Below are positions 34,036 to 46,801 of a stretch of DNA of 64,000 nt, in pieces. Source of the DNA: Kitagawia praeruptora (lineage: Eukaryota > Streptophyta > Magnoliopsida > Apiales > Apiaceae); contig CM075344.1 in NCBI GenBank assembly GCA_037693485.1, positions 20,544,501 through 20,608,500 of the forward strand, given 5' to 3'. Every line of letters begins with the position of its first letter. The stretch's first letter is position 1. Made by a program: the position numbers and the translations under genes. The notes beneath the pieces were generated by a model. That model did not search any database. It was not told where the DNA came from and saw nothing but the letters and a program-made list of their open reading frames with translations.

Positions 34036-34992
34036 CTGGTCAGGAAAACCCCTGCAGGCCTTCTCACCAGGCAAACTCCTGTAACTTTATACATGCAATA
34101 AATATATAGAGCAAAATAATATAGAGGTTGTATATTACCTGGAGGCGTGCCCAGTCAGGGGAAGGCGCGCTTCTCAATAGTCTTCTGATGCATACTCTGC
34201 TTGAATTAGCAAGACTCACCATTTGCATCTTTCTCTTTTCAGCAAGGTTCACCTAATCTTACCGGATTTCACAGAGGGCGCGCCCTGACCTATGTTACTT
34301 GAGGGCGCCCTCAGAGGGAAATGCCTCTTGGGAATATCTAACATTCTGAAGGAGCATCCTCACAAATTGGAATGTCGCACTCGACATATTCTTGAGATCT
34401 TTTCTGAAGTAGATGTCCCACCTTGGATACCACCTTCAGGGCGTGCCCTGAGAGTCCTTGGGGATTCTCTTTCACCATCTTATTCCTACAAAAGTTCAAT
34501 AAACAAATAACAGAATTCACAACAAAATAAGTCCATGGTTACCTTGAGGGCGCATCCCGATGGTGAGGACGAGTTCCCAATAATTGCGCCTCTTCCCTGG
34601 AACAACCTCTTTTGGATCCTCCTCAGAATCACCCATCAGTCAATTCTGTTCAATGTCATTGACCCGAAATCATCGCCTGAAATCGCCTTACTATTTTTTT
34701 TTTAATTCGACAGATTCCGTTAATTGTTGAAGGCGCGTTCTCCATTCTTGAACTCGTAGGATTTTCATATATTCTTTCTTGTCTTTTCTGTTGATCATGG
34801 CTCCATAATCTTCATTTGTATATCTCCGTTTATTCACCATTCTATATTTTCTTTAACAGCTGCTGGCAACAGTGAACCTTGCCAATGAATTAGGCGCGTC
34901 CTAATTAGGGCGAACCTTGACTCCTACATCAATTTAACAAAGTAATGAATGGCCATACTATAGTGCTATTTTTCTTTTATAAGTAAAAATGA

Positions 34993-35034
<42 letters not shown>
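34993..35034. repeat. (AAT)14 microsatellite
   Basis: Fourteen perfect AAT triplets (42 bp) inside the retroelement leader. Confidence 0.95.
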
Positions 35035-35035
<1 letters not shown>

Positions 35036-35735
35036 TGCTATTTTAGAAATAATGTAATATGCATTATCTTTAAAAATACGATTTTCAAAATATTTAAAGT
35101 ATGAACTATTTTCAAAATATTTTTAAATTATTTAAAGATAAGAAATACATTAATGTATACTTTAAAAATAATATATGCAAATTATTGATTCAAAAATACA
35201 TATAATATTTATATACAAATATAAAAAGCATGCCCCTTTTGTTATAAAAGAGATTTTACTCAAAGTATTTTAAATGCAGAAATTATAATTATAAAATTAG
35301 AATAAATAAATAAATAAAAATAAAAAACAAGAAAGCTTATCTTTGATTTATCGAATTGATCCAGAAGGTGAAAGCGTGGTTGTCTCTTCTTTGGCCATGG
35401 TGATGTTGTTGTGCGTTAGTAGCCACGGTCCCAGCCTCCCAGGCCATCAACCTAGGCCTACTTTATCAGATTCATCTTAAGCATGTTCGCATGCTTTGTT
35501 TTTTTTTTTTTTAAACTATCCATATGGCCATGCAAATATATAGCTTCCGAGAAGTGATGCTTGTATATCACTAATATTGATGACCCTCGATTTCTTTTGC
35601 CGACCACGATTTTTTTTTTTCTTTCGTATATTTTTAATTCTTCTGAATCGTAATCGATTTTCAACTTAAAACCCTCGTCAAGATGAGTCATCTTTTCCTC
35701 CTAAGATTATGATCTTGATCAGCATCCCCTCCTTC

Positions 35736-35746
35736 TAGCGCCAATT
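35736..35746 (-). promoter_or_regulatory. Primer-binding-like site
   Basis: On the minus strand AATTGGCGCTAG immediately follows the 5' LTR end GTCAACA. A TTGGCGC word at this position is common in plant Ty3/gypsy elements. The exact tRNA cannot be named from the sequence alone. Confidence 0.6.
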
Positions 35747-36673
35747 TGTTGACGGAGGAATTTGGTAACAACAAAGTTTGAGGTCTGTCGCCGGAATCAA
35801 GATCTATGACAGTGGTTCTTCGCCGGATAAGTCGCCGGAGTGTGGTGGTTGTGATGAATTGGGGGCTGATATTGAGAGGGTTCTTGGTGGTGGCTCGTAG
35901 CTCTTCGCTTTCATCCCCCTCAATTTGCCTACGTACCTCTATATTTATAGAGGATCAAGCCCACGTAGTTCTTGGAGAGCAAGAAACCCAATTGGGCTTG
36001 GATTGACGAACTAGCTTCCGGAATGTTCTACTATGAGGCCTAACCACAAAAGGCCCAAGGCTCATCCAAGATCTCAAGACTTCACAGATAAGGAAACTTC
36101 CCCCGTCGAGGACTAGTCCTATCTGCTACAAGCTATTTCTTGATTTCAAAGATGCAGGTATAGCCATGGTTTACCCCAAGTGCAGAACGCATCCCTGTCC
36201 CCCGAATGAGAAGCACCCACCAGATAGCAAGACAGGTGATCCAGAGCTTTTGGGTGCAAAGTGCAGGATTACTCCAAAGTTCCCCAATGAGAGCGCGCCC
36301 ATTGGCTACAGGAACAGAGCTCCCAAAGCACACACCAGAAAGTTCCCATCTTTTCACCTTAGGGCGCGCCCTTTGTGTCTAAGATGGGTCCTTATATCCA
36401 GGCATACCCCTGGAAGCCTTCTGCGACGGACATCCCCCTCCTGAGATACGACAGGAGGGAATTCTTCAATAATCTTTGTAAAACCTGTTAATAATTGTCT
36501 TCATTCTGTCTTTATGCTTCTCAGGGCGCGCCCTCCACGTATGGGGGGTGAGGGCGCGTCCTCCTTCTGCAAATCTTTATCAAAACCCTAATTTATCCCG
36601 AAAATCCCCAAATTGAACCCGTATCTGACCCGAATCCATTTTAGAATACCCGAACCGAATTTTGGGCATAACA
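35747..36673 (-). repeat. 5' LTR of Tat-like element, complete (927 bp)
   Basis: Plus-strand ends TGTTGACGG and GGCATAACA give matching TGTT/AACA termini. It contains exact GGGCGCGCCC at 36362 and 36524. CTATATTTATAGAGG at about 35938 is AT-rich and palindromic and could be promoter-related, which is inference only. It is directly followed by unit position 2575. Confidence 0.88.
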
Positions 36674-39600
36674 GTTTCGATTTTTGTTTACAAGTATCAT
36701 CTTCCTTTGTTGTTCTTTTCAGCTATACCCATATTTTATCTATCTATGAATTTGTGTAGAATTACGATGAATTGGATTTGCAAAGATGAAACTCTTTCTT
36801 TAGCCATTGAAAGAAAGGTATATTTATTTATAGGCATTTCATTGATAGTGGTCTTGCATGGTACTAGTATTATAACCTATTTAACTCAAATTTGTCAGAT
36901 AAGAATACTTGAAGTTGCAATGAATTTAACGATGTAATTGTTTAGAACACCTCAGGTTGTTTGGTTAATTTGTTGATTGCAAATGGTATGCCCTTTTTTC
37001 ATATCTGTGTTACTTGATTATATACGTTTGTATATGTATTTCGATTGAATGTTGCAACAGGTACACGACTAGGTGATTATCTAAGCTCTCAGGTTTTCTC
37101 TCCTTGTCAAGTTCCTCAATGGTAAAAAACATTTTAGACTACTCGAGGTCTATTTGATAGGTTCTTGGTATATATTATACTATTGTTAAGTTATTTGAAA
37201 GGTTGTTGGTATTGTAGGTTTGTATGTAATTTTTTATGGTCCGCCTCTCCATCCTGATTTTGACTCTGTGTTTTTTTATTCTTCTTTCTAGTGCGACTGA
37301 TTCCATGATTCCAATATGTGACAACAAAGGTTTAAATTATGGACACCATCAATAATAATATATATGTAATAGTTAGAGAAGTGGTATGGAAGTATATCAT
37401 GTCGGGTGCTAATTGTAGTATATAAACTTCTACTTTTTGATAAAAGGTTATTATATAAAATTTAAGACAGTAATGAAAAGAACGAGGAAATAAAATAATA
37501 GATTTATCAAGTACACATGAAATTATTGTTTATCATATGTACTAGTATTATGGAAGTTTGAGGTTTAGCCTGTGAATTTGCTATTGATATGCTACTCTAG
37601 CCAAATACAAGAGCTTTAATGGCAACCTTCAGCTCTCTTTGGGTTTGTTTCTTATTACTGGAGCTTCATCCTCAATGCCCTCGACAACTATGAGAGGGTT
37701 TGGCTTGACACCAACTTTCCGGTAAAGAGGGACATGAAAATATTTACTTTGGATGCTTATGCAAATGGAGTACCAAAATTTGCATATGGAGTACTTAAGG
37801 TATTAGAACTTGTATATACGAGCCTCAACCCGTATAACAGTAACTCTTAACTTCATTATGGATTATTATTTTAGTTTGTTGAATATTTAAGCTAATTTTA
37901 AATTTCACTCGATCAAAGTATATTACTCAGTCTTTAGTTGATAATAGGTTTGTTTAAATATACTACTCTATTTTGAAATGCTGGTGAAATATTAAGAAAA
38001 GATCAAACTCAGGATTATAGTAGTAAAAACTTTGGATCTCCTTTTATCAATTATATTAGTCATTATATTATTAAGTAGCAGGTACAATTTAATCTCGAGT
38101 GCGTAACTTTTTTTTTTTTTGAATAATCTTATGGCTTCTCTCATAATTGTTCAATTTTCTTCATTTTTAAATGCAACGGTCTTGTTTCTATGATAAATTT
38201 ATGTTACATCTAAAACAATCAATTAAATCTACACTAATTATCATATGCATGATTGATCTCTCGACTTTCATGCATTGTGCGTACTATATGCTGTTACTGG
38301 TATTAATTCTTTTTCTATATTTAAATCAAGTAAATAACTTGCACTTTTGTACTACTTGTGAAGTTTGCACGGTTGTGCAGTTAGTAGGAAGCCACTTGAC
38401 TTCGATTGCTATGCATTGACTTATATCAATATCTATTTTGTGTGTATACATATAAGTATGTATAATTTGTTTTATTATTTTTTATTGGCAAGAACACATG
38501 CTCACTTCTCATACATCACTGATTTCTTGTGGTGATTACTTGCTTGTAAAATATATTATATATAAATTTTTTTAAAAAGCAATGTAGGTGGAGTTAAACT
38601 AGAAAAGATTAGACAACAATAAAATGTATTTTTTATTCACAATTAAGCAAAAACAATTTGGTCTTGCTAAGCAGGTCTTAACTCCGTATTAGTATGATAC
38701 AATTCGCTTTAATAGAGCTTGTACGGATTTGTTTTGGGCACATTCCAAAAGGTCTCATTCTAATTTAGTTAACTAGCAATCTGCCCCTCCTATGGACACC
38801 TGCTGAATTTGTCTCCTTTCTATGTGACCTGACTCCAACATGATTTATAGTTGTTTTTGGGGACATTCCAAAAGGTCTCATTCTAATTTAGTTAACTGGA
38901 TGTTTATTAACTAGCAATGTTTTTGGGGGACATTCCAAAAGGTCTCATTCTAATTTGGTTAACTGGTTGTTTATTAAGTAGCAATCTGCCCCTCCTATGG
39001 ACAACTCCTAAAAATCTTCCCATTCACACATCTTGCTCGACACGTGGTGAATGTGCCTCCTTTCCATGTGACCTGACTCCCCCTTTATATATAGTGGAAA
39101 TCGACCAGGCTCCCCCTGGTCCGATACTTTACAAAGTCCATCTGCTCCCCTTAATCTTAAGTCCAATCTGGGATAGCCCATCTACCTCTTCGTGGATCCA
39201 TTGTGGAGCCCATGTTAAGATGGTTATAGACCATTAGGACTAGCTTGCTCAGCCGGCCTTAACTCCATTAGTATAATATTGTCTGTTTTGGGTCCAAACA
39301 CCACAAAATTATTTTTGGTCATATTCAAAAGAACAAATTCTAATGTAATTAATTGGCTGCTTATTAACCACAAATGTGGGACAACTCCTAACAAAAAAAC
39401 AGTATGTCATATTAAAAGCATATAGAAAGCAATACATTTATAACAAAGCAAATAGACCAATGAATATGGATGTTGGGCTGATTTCACCCTAGTTACTTAG
39501 TCGTTCTTCAAAAATATTTAATTATTTTTTATTAAAAAATTATTGTCTATTATTTGAGTTTCAAAGTAGCATTTTAAATTATTTGGTCTTTTTCAATCAA

Positions 39601-39769
39601 ATAAACATGTTGTAAGTAAGGAAAAACATTGTTACCATAAAAACTGAACAAAAATTGATAAAAAAAAATTGTAGATAGAATATTTATTTATAATGTTTTA
39701 TTTTTGGGAGAATAAATAATTATTTGTTTATTTAACACCATTTTGTTGATCTAATATCATAATTTACTA

Positions 39770-40075
39770 CTCCCTCCCTAGCTTACAAAATTCTGGTACA
39801 ATTTTGAAATAAAAATTATTTCTATTAGTTGTCCATTTCAGTTTTTAATATAATTTTTAAAAAAATATTCAAAATCACCTTTTAATCTCATATTTTCGAA
39901 ATCAACTCTATTTAAGATATATCCAATTTACGTTTACAAGATTAACTCTATTCCACATATTTTATTCTATTAATGCATTAAAAATTACATGTAAATGAAA
40001 GGTTTCTATTAACAATAAATTTTTATAATATGCCTAATTTTTTGAAAGTGGATTAGTATATTGAAATGGAGGGAA
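39770..40075. mobile_element. Stowaway-like MITE in tandem unit (copy D)
   Basis: Same element as at 5650-5955, same unit position and ends. Here about 40 bp just before it (the GGGGCTCAGTTTTATTC piece seen in other copies) is missing. Confidence 0.7.
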
Positions 40076-40412
40076 TATACTTTTATCATGCATTACATTA
40101 AAATGATCTAAACTAATTTTAGTTCTTAGATGTAATTAGTTTTTATGTTAAGAAATATGAAAGTAATGATTTAGAAGATCTAATAAATGGCAATTTAACT
40201 ACTATCAAAGTTGGTTGGGTTCTCTACACAAAAATATTTAATTGACAAATATAATTTGTTATTTGAGTCTAAAAGTATGGTTTTAAAAACAACAAACATT
40301 TTCTATTTTTGGAAACTAAAAGTAATTATTGTTTTGGGCCATTTTCAATTTTGGCATGAGCCCAAGTTTCGGCCCAAATCTCACATATATGTATATATAT
40401 GTACGTGAATAG

Positions 40413-41542
40413 GTCTAGGACAAGTCGGTATATGATTTCTTCCTACATTACATTTAACCTAATGGCAGCCGCGGCGGCCATAATGATCTCATATTTACTA
40501 CACTTTCTTGGCTGCTGTACTCTCCTCTACTTCAAACCTGTTTGCAAATCATGGAGTAAGATCATCTCTAGCCCTGAATTTGTCCAAATTCACCTTGCCA
40601 ATTTCCACAAAAAGTAGCATTCTGTTCTGAGATTTACCACAAAATGGTCAAAAGTCCAAGGATGACGATTCAGTTAGGCTCAACTTGCCACAATATCCTA
40701 ATGGTATGTTTCTTCACGGGGACTTTTGTAATGGTTTTGTTTGTACTGCTAATGATTTTGGTAATGTTATGGTTTAAGACACTTCCAACCCTAAAAATGG
40801 AATCGGGCGTTTTATATGCTTAGGGTTTGGATGAAAATGAGAGACTACTTTCAAGAAGCATCTATTTGTGTTTTTTTATGTGTTCGGGTTTAGTTATTTT
40901 GTTCATTACTGGTTAGTCAATCATGATGAACTTTGTTCTTATAAACAAATATTGCACCAGATAGGCAAGGTCAGGGAATACTATGACAAACTTTTGACTA
41001 AGAATTCAATTAACACTGCAATGAGACAACAGCATATGTTAACTTTTTTTCATCATTTTGTTTAATTCTCATGAGGCAATAATTTAAATTATGAAATTTT
41101 AAATGTTTATCCCCCAATTTTATCATAGCAAATAATATGTGATGTTCGCTTGTGAAATGATAGGAGGTTTATGTTTATGCTATAATGTTATGTTCTGCGT
41201 GAATTGATAGAGAGGTCTCTGGTTATGCTGCTGATGTCTGTATATATATTTGCAATCACTATTCAAAAAAAAAGACTGAAATTTTGATACTTGTTTTTTT
41301 ACCTACCATTGAACAAGTGTTGCATTATAGAGGGAAATACCAAGATTGTGACTATTGGTTTGAAGAATTGTGAGACTGATGCTGCTATTCATTTTCCTTC
41401 TTCTAGACATGTCATTCATCGAATCAAGAACAGAAAGTTGTCAAGCTTTGACACCAAAAGCCTGTGAAAAACTTGATGGAAAATTTAAATATGTATTTTA
41501 AAAGGCTTGCTATTGATATTGCTATTGATAGGGCTTTGTATT
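40413..41542 (+). pseudogene. F-box protein pseudogene, plus arm (copy D)
   Basis: Near-identical to 6296-7430: alanine-rich start at 40462, FKPVCKSWSKIISSPEF, a stop after FHKK, then broken frames including CTANDFGN and a 65-codon remnant (40868-41065) with REYYDKLLTKNSINTAMRQQ. The same stops as copy 1 show that the gene was already dead before the unit multiplied. Confidence 0.72.
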
Positions 41543-41592
41543 AACAGAAAGTTAAACATTAGCAAGCTCAGCAATTAGCCTAGCTAGCAAAC

Positions 41593-42878
41593 AATAAAAA
41601 GCCCATTACAGTTCATTTTTAAGCCTATCTTTCCGCCAAGTGGGTCGGTGGATTTTGGTGGCAAGGCTTGACAAATTTTTACTGTTCAATCAATGAATGA
41701 CATGTCTTTTTGAGAAGGAAAAACAGTTAACAGCATCAATTGCACCATTCTTCAAACCATTAGTCACAATCTTGTTCTTTCCCTCTCTAATGTAACACTT
41801 TTTCAGCGGTAAGAAAACAAGAATCAAATTTTCATTCGTTTTGAATAGTGGATTGCAAATATATACGCACACAGCTGCAGTATAACCATGGATCTCTTTA
41901 TCAATTCACGCAAAACATAACATTACAGCAGAAGCACAAACCTCCTGTCATTTCACAAGCGAACATCACATATGATTTCCTAGGATAAAGTTGCGAGATA
42001 AACATTTAAATTTTCATAACTTATAATTATTGCCTCATAAGAATTGGATAAAATGATGGAGAAAAGTTAACACCTGCTGATGTCTCATTGCATTGTGAAT
42101 TGAATTCGTTGTCAAAAGTTTGTCATAGTATTCCCGGTCTTGCCTATCTCCTGTAAAATTTGATTATAAGCAGAAATGTAAAATTTGACCAACCAGCGAT
42201 GAACAAAATAATTAAACCCCAAAACAAAAAAGAAACTAAAAAAGGTACTCACTTTTTTTTATTGAATCTCTGCATTAGGTTAACTCATGTTAGGTTAACT
42301 CATCAACTTTCTTGAGTAACTCCTCCTTGGTATGAAAAAAGAGGCCAACACACAAATAAATTAGTCTACACAAGAATTTGATACATATTATCATACACAT
42401 GAATCTAAAAACTCCTAAAAAAATAGAGGATCACTCATTGTACTATAATTAAGAAGTATGTAAAACGCCATTTGATTTCATTTTTAGGGTTGGAAGTGTC
42501 TTTCACCATAACATTAGCATAATCATTATCAGTAGAAAAAATCTATTACAAAAGCTAGGGTGAAGAAACATACCGTTAGGATATTGTGGGTCGAGCCTAA
42601 TTGTTTTTATATTGGACTTCTGACCATTTTCTTGTTAATCTGAGAATAGATGGCTTTTGTTTTGTCGAAATTGGTGAGGTGAATTCGAACAAATTCAGGA
42701 CTTCAGATTAACTTACTCCATGATTTGCAAAAAGGTTTGAAGGGGGAGAGTGAAAGTACAGCAGCCAAGAAAGTGAAGTAAATATGAGATCTCCGCTCTC
42801 GGAGAGAATGATGATCAGTGCCAATGTGGATATTTGGTCAAATGCAATGTAGGAAGAAATCATAGATTTGTCCTAGAC
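41593..42878 (-). pseudogene. F-box pseudogene, minus arm (copy D)
   Basis: Sister of 7478-8779, tail to tail with the plus arm ending at about 41542. It has a small private duplication of GTTAGGTTAACTCAT near 42285. Confidence 0.7.
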
Positions 42879-43165
42879 GTAATTCCATACATGCATTTAT
42901 GTGATATTTTTGTAGAAAGAAGAAGCATATCTTCTATGTTATATATCTATATTTTTAAGTTGTTAATTGCTATACAAATATATAGGTATATTCTTACATT
43001 GGATGAATTTGTTGCTTAAAATTTACTACGGCCTCTTTTTTTGTAGATCATGCTTAATATCTATTGTTGTAGTGTTGCTGGCTACTTGTTTGAAAATTCA
43101 AAATCGATAATCGTAGGAAGATTGTTCCATTAATTATTTATTTTTTGATATTGTTTTTTGTGCAA
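42163..43165. repeat. Tandem unit part (unit 1-985)
   Basis: Starts with ATTATAAGCAG and stops at TTTTTTGTGCAA, where an LTR fragment is fused. The 61-codon frame at 42834-43019 is accidental. Confidence 0.9.
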
Positions 43166-43412
43166 CGGACATCCCCCTCCTGAGATACGACAGGAGGGAA
43201 TTCTTCAATAATCTTTGTAAAACCTGTTAATAATTGTCTTCATTCTGTCTTTATGCTTCTCAGGGCGCGCCCTCCACGTATGGGGGGTGAGGGCGCGTCC
43301 TCCTTCTGCAAATCTTTATCAAAACCCTAATTTATCCCGAAAATCCCCAAATTGAACCCGTATCTGACCCGAATCCATTTTAGAATACCCGAACCGAATT
43401 TTGGGCATAACA
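43166..43412 (-). mobile_element. LTR fragment of the Tat-like element (247 bp)
   Basis: Nearly identical to 36427-36673, including GGGCGCGCCC at 43263, and followed by the same unit position (GTTTC). The left junction TGCAACGGAC is a blend of unit TGCAAGACC and LTR TGCGACGGAC, so a recombination at TGC-A joined them. It is a by-product of unit duplication rather than an insertion. Confidence 0.9.
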
Positions 43413-46347
43413 GTTTCAATTTTTGTTTACAAGTATCATCTTCCTTTGTTGTTCTTTTCAGCTATACCCATATTTTATCTATCTATGAATTTGTGTAGAA
43501 TTACGATGAATTGGATTTGCAAAGATGAAACTCTTGCTTTAGCCATTGAAAGAAAGGTATATTTATTTATAGGCATTTCATTGATAGTGGTCTTGCATGG
43601 TACTAGTATTATAACCTATTTAACTCAAATTTGTCAGATAAGAATACTTGAAGTTGCAATGAATTTAACGATGTAATTGTTTAGAACACCTCAGGTTGTT
43701 TGGTTAATTTGTTGATTGCAAATGGTATGCCCTTTTTTCATATCTGTGTTACTTGATTATATACGTTTGTATATGTATTTCGATTGAATGTTGCAACAGG
43801 TACACGACTAGGTGATTATCTAAGCTCTCAGGTTTTCTCTCCTTGTCAAGTTCCTCAATGGTAAAAAACATTTTAGACTACTCGAGGTCTATTTGATAGG
43901 TTCTTGGTATATATTATATTATTGTTAAGTTATTTGATAGGTTGTTGGTATTGTAGGTTTGTATGTAATTTTTTATGGTCCGCCTCTCCATCCTGATTTT
44001 GACTCTGTGTTTTTTTATTCTTCTTTCTAGTGCGACTGATTCCATGATTCCAATATGTGACAACAAAGGTTTAAATTACGGACACCATCAATAATAATAT
44101 ATATGTAATAGTTAGAGAAGTGGTATGGAAGTATATCATGTCGGGTGCTAATTGTAGTATGTAAACTTCTACTTTTTGATAAAAGGTTATTATATAAAAT
44201 TTAAGACAGTAATGAAAAGAACGAGGAAATAAAATAATAGATTTATCAAGTACACATGAAATTATTGTTTATCCTATGTACTAGTATTATGGAAGTTTGA
44301 GGTTTTGCCTGTGAATTTGCTATTGATATGCTACTCTAGCCAAATACAAGAGCTTTAATGGCAACCTTCAGCTCTCTTTGGGTTTGTTTCTTATTACTGG
44401 AGCTTCATCCTCAATGCCCTCGACAACTATGAGAGGGTTTGGCTTGACACCAACTTTCCGGTAAAGAGGGACATGAAAATATTTACTTTGGATGCTTATG
44501 CAAATGGAGTACCAAAATTTGCATATGGAGTACTTAAGGTATTAGAACTTGTATATACGAGCCTCAACCCGTATAACAGTAACTCTTAACTTCATTATGG
44601 ATTATTATTTTAGTTTGTTGAATATTTAAGCTAATTTTAAATTTCACTCGATCAAAGTATATTACTCAGTCTTTAGTTGATAATAGGTTTGTTTAAATAT
44701 ACTACTCTATTTTGAAATGCTGGTGAAATATTAAGAAACGATCAAACTCAGGATTATAGTAGTAAAAACTTTGGATCTCCTTTTATCAATTATATTAGTC
44801 ATTATATTATTAAGTAGCAGGTACAATTTAATCTCGAGTGCGTAACTTTTTTTTTTTTGAATAATCTTATGGCTTCTCTCATAATTGTTCAATTTTCTTC
44901 ATTTTTAAATGCAACGGTCTTGTTTCTATGATAAATTTATGTTACATCTAAAACAATCAATTAAATCTACACTAATTATCATATGCATGATTGATCTCTC
45001 GACTTTCATGCATTGTGCGTACTATATGCCGTTACTGGTATTAATTCTTTTTCTATATTTAAATCAAGTAAATAACTTGCACTTTTGTACTACTTGTGAA
45101 GTTTGCACGGTTGTGCAGTTAGTAGGAAGCCACTTGACTTCGATTGCTATGCATTGACTTATATCAATATCTATTTTGTGTGTATACATATAAGTATGTA
45201 TAATTTGTTTTATTATTTTTTATTGGCAAGAACACATGCTCACTTCTCATACATCACTGATTTCTTGTGGTGATTACTTGCTTGTAAAATATATTATATA
45301 TAAATTTTTTTAAAAAGCAATGTAGGTGGAGTTAAACTAGAAAAGATTAGACAACAATAAAATGTATTTTTTATTCACAATTATGCAAAAACAATTTGGT
45401 CTTGCTAAGCAGGTCTTAACTCCGTATTAGTATGATACAATTCGCTTTAATAGAGCTTGTACGGATTTGTTTTGGGCACATTCCAAAAGGACTCATTCTA
45501 ATTTAGTTAACTAGCAATCTGCCCCTCCTATGGACACCTGCTGAATTTGTCTCCTTTCTATGTAACCTGACTCCAACTTGATTTATAGTTGTTTTTGGGG
45601 ACATTCCAAAAGGTCTCATTCTATTAACTGGCTGTTTATTAACTAGCAATGTTTTTGGGGGACATTCCAAAAGGTCTCATTCTAATTTGGTTAACTGGTT
45701 GTTTATTAAGTAGCAATCTGCCCCTCCTATGGACAACTCCTAAAAATCTTCCCATTCACACATCTTGCTCGACACGTGGTGAATGTGCCTCCTTTCCATG
45801 TGACCTGACTCCCCCTTTATATATAGTGGAAATCGACCAGGCTCCCCCTGGTCCGATACTTTACAAAGTCCATCTGCTCCCCTTAATCTTAAGTCCAATC
45901 TGGGATAGCCCATCTACCTCTTCGTGGATCCATTCTGGAACCCATGTTAAGATCGTTATAGACCATTAGGACTAGCTTGCTCAGTCGCCTTAACTCTATT
46001 AGTATAATATTGTCTGTTTTGGGTCCAAACACCACAAAATTATTTTTAGTCATATTCAAAAGAACAAATTGTAATGTAATTAATTGACTGCTTATTAACC
46101 ACAAATGTGGGACAACTCCTAACAAAAAAACAGTATGTCATATAAAAACCATATAGAAAGCAATACATTTATAACAAAGCAAATAGACCAATGAATATGG
46201 ATGTTGGGCTGATTTCACCCTAGTTACTTAGTCGTTCTTGAAAAATATTTAATTAATTTTTATTAAAAAATTATTGTCTATTATTTGAGTTTCAAAGTAG
46301 CATTTTAAATTATTTGGTCTTTTTCAATCAAATAAACATGTTGTAAG

Positions 46348-46801
46348 CTAGGAAGCAAGGACACTTGGATGACCCGCCGAATCCACGTGTCGGATTCTGA
46401 CACGCGTGTCCCGTATCGGACACACGGATCCTCATTTCGGATTTTATTTTCACCAATAATTGTCACAAATTGTGTTTACTAACTATTTTCACAAAATCAG
46501 GTATTAATGCCTATAGCTAATACAAAAGTATCGATAATCATGTTCATTTTTGCATAAATGAAACAATTACACTTAGACTTCTATGTTTAGGACAAACAAA
46601 TTTTGTATTTCATTCGGTTGGCATACATTTTTTGGTTGCATCAAATGATTTTAATATATGTAACATAAAATATATTTGAAAATTTTCACTTGTACATGAT
46701 GTGTCATCCCGCACCCGTATCCCCGTATTTTAAAATTTTCCGAATTCGCGTGTCCGTGAACTACGCACCCGCACTCCCGCACCCGTGTCCTTGCTTCTTA
46801 G
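46348..46801. mobile_element. hAT-like MITE, 454 bp
   Basis: Ends CTAGGAAGCAAGGACAC and, inverted, CTAAGAAGCAAGGACAC (16 of 17 match). GTTGTAAG is duplicated on both sides (46340-46347 and 46802-46809) and is single in other unit copies. An 8-bp duplication fits the hAT superfamily. Both terminal parts are GC- and CG-rich with repeated GTGTC/CACGTGT-type words; the middle is AT-rich and non-coding. Confidence 0.85.

Larger units (their letters stand above)
32280..35746. other. Leader region of Tat-like element, non-coding
   Basis: About 3.4 kb between the primer-binding-like site and gag. No frame codes for a recognisable protein. It contains most of the degenerate GGGCGCGCCC palindromes, the 170-bp duplicated blocks, a minisatellite (33045-33190), an (AAT)14 microsatellite (34993-35034), and an AT-rich tail (35030-35340). 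CTACCCCCCAGCATC at about 33263 and GGACTACCCCCCTAGAC at about 32909 are internal copies resembling the polypurine tract complement. Confidence 0.6.
27886..36673 (-). mobile_element. Ty3/gypsy LTR retrotransposon, Tat-like, defective
   Basis: Minus-strand element. The 5' LTR is 36673-35747 (927 bp, TGTT...AACA), directly followed by a primer-binding-like AATTGGCGCTAGAAGG. The body holds a long leader, a decayed gag, a protease-like domain and a truncated RT, then a polypurine tract (28753-28768) and the 3' LTR 28752-27886 (867 bp). The 3' LTR lacks the last 60 bp. Where both LTRs exist they differ at only six positions by my count. RNase H, integrase and the rest of RT are missing. There is no target duplication because the left flank (unit about 5990) and the right flank (unit 2575) do not match. 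GGGCGCGCCC palindromes are scattered through LTRs and body. Lineage call rests on gag words (GESL-x-SY-x-KRFN, CEYYKS, HNTHECRQLK) and on protease/RT words typical of plant Tat elements. Confidence 0.85.
36674..42162. repeat. Tandem unit, copy D (unit 2575-8051)
   Basis: Collinear with copy 1 from GTTTCGATTTTTG to the unit end. It carries the exon-like segments (ORF 36746-36937), the poly-T tract, internal repeats (38735-39400), the unit MITE and both facing F-box arms. It lacks the Mutator-like and hAT-like elements. No intact gene. Confidence 0.92.

Noticed and set aside
33798..34101. Overlapping plus and minus frames of about 100 codons in the retroelement leader
   Set aside because: They follow the 75-bp tandem repeats (multiples of three keep frames open) and have no homology.
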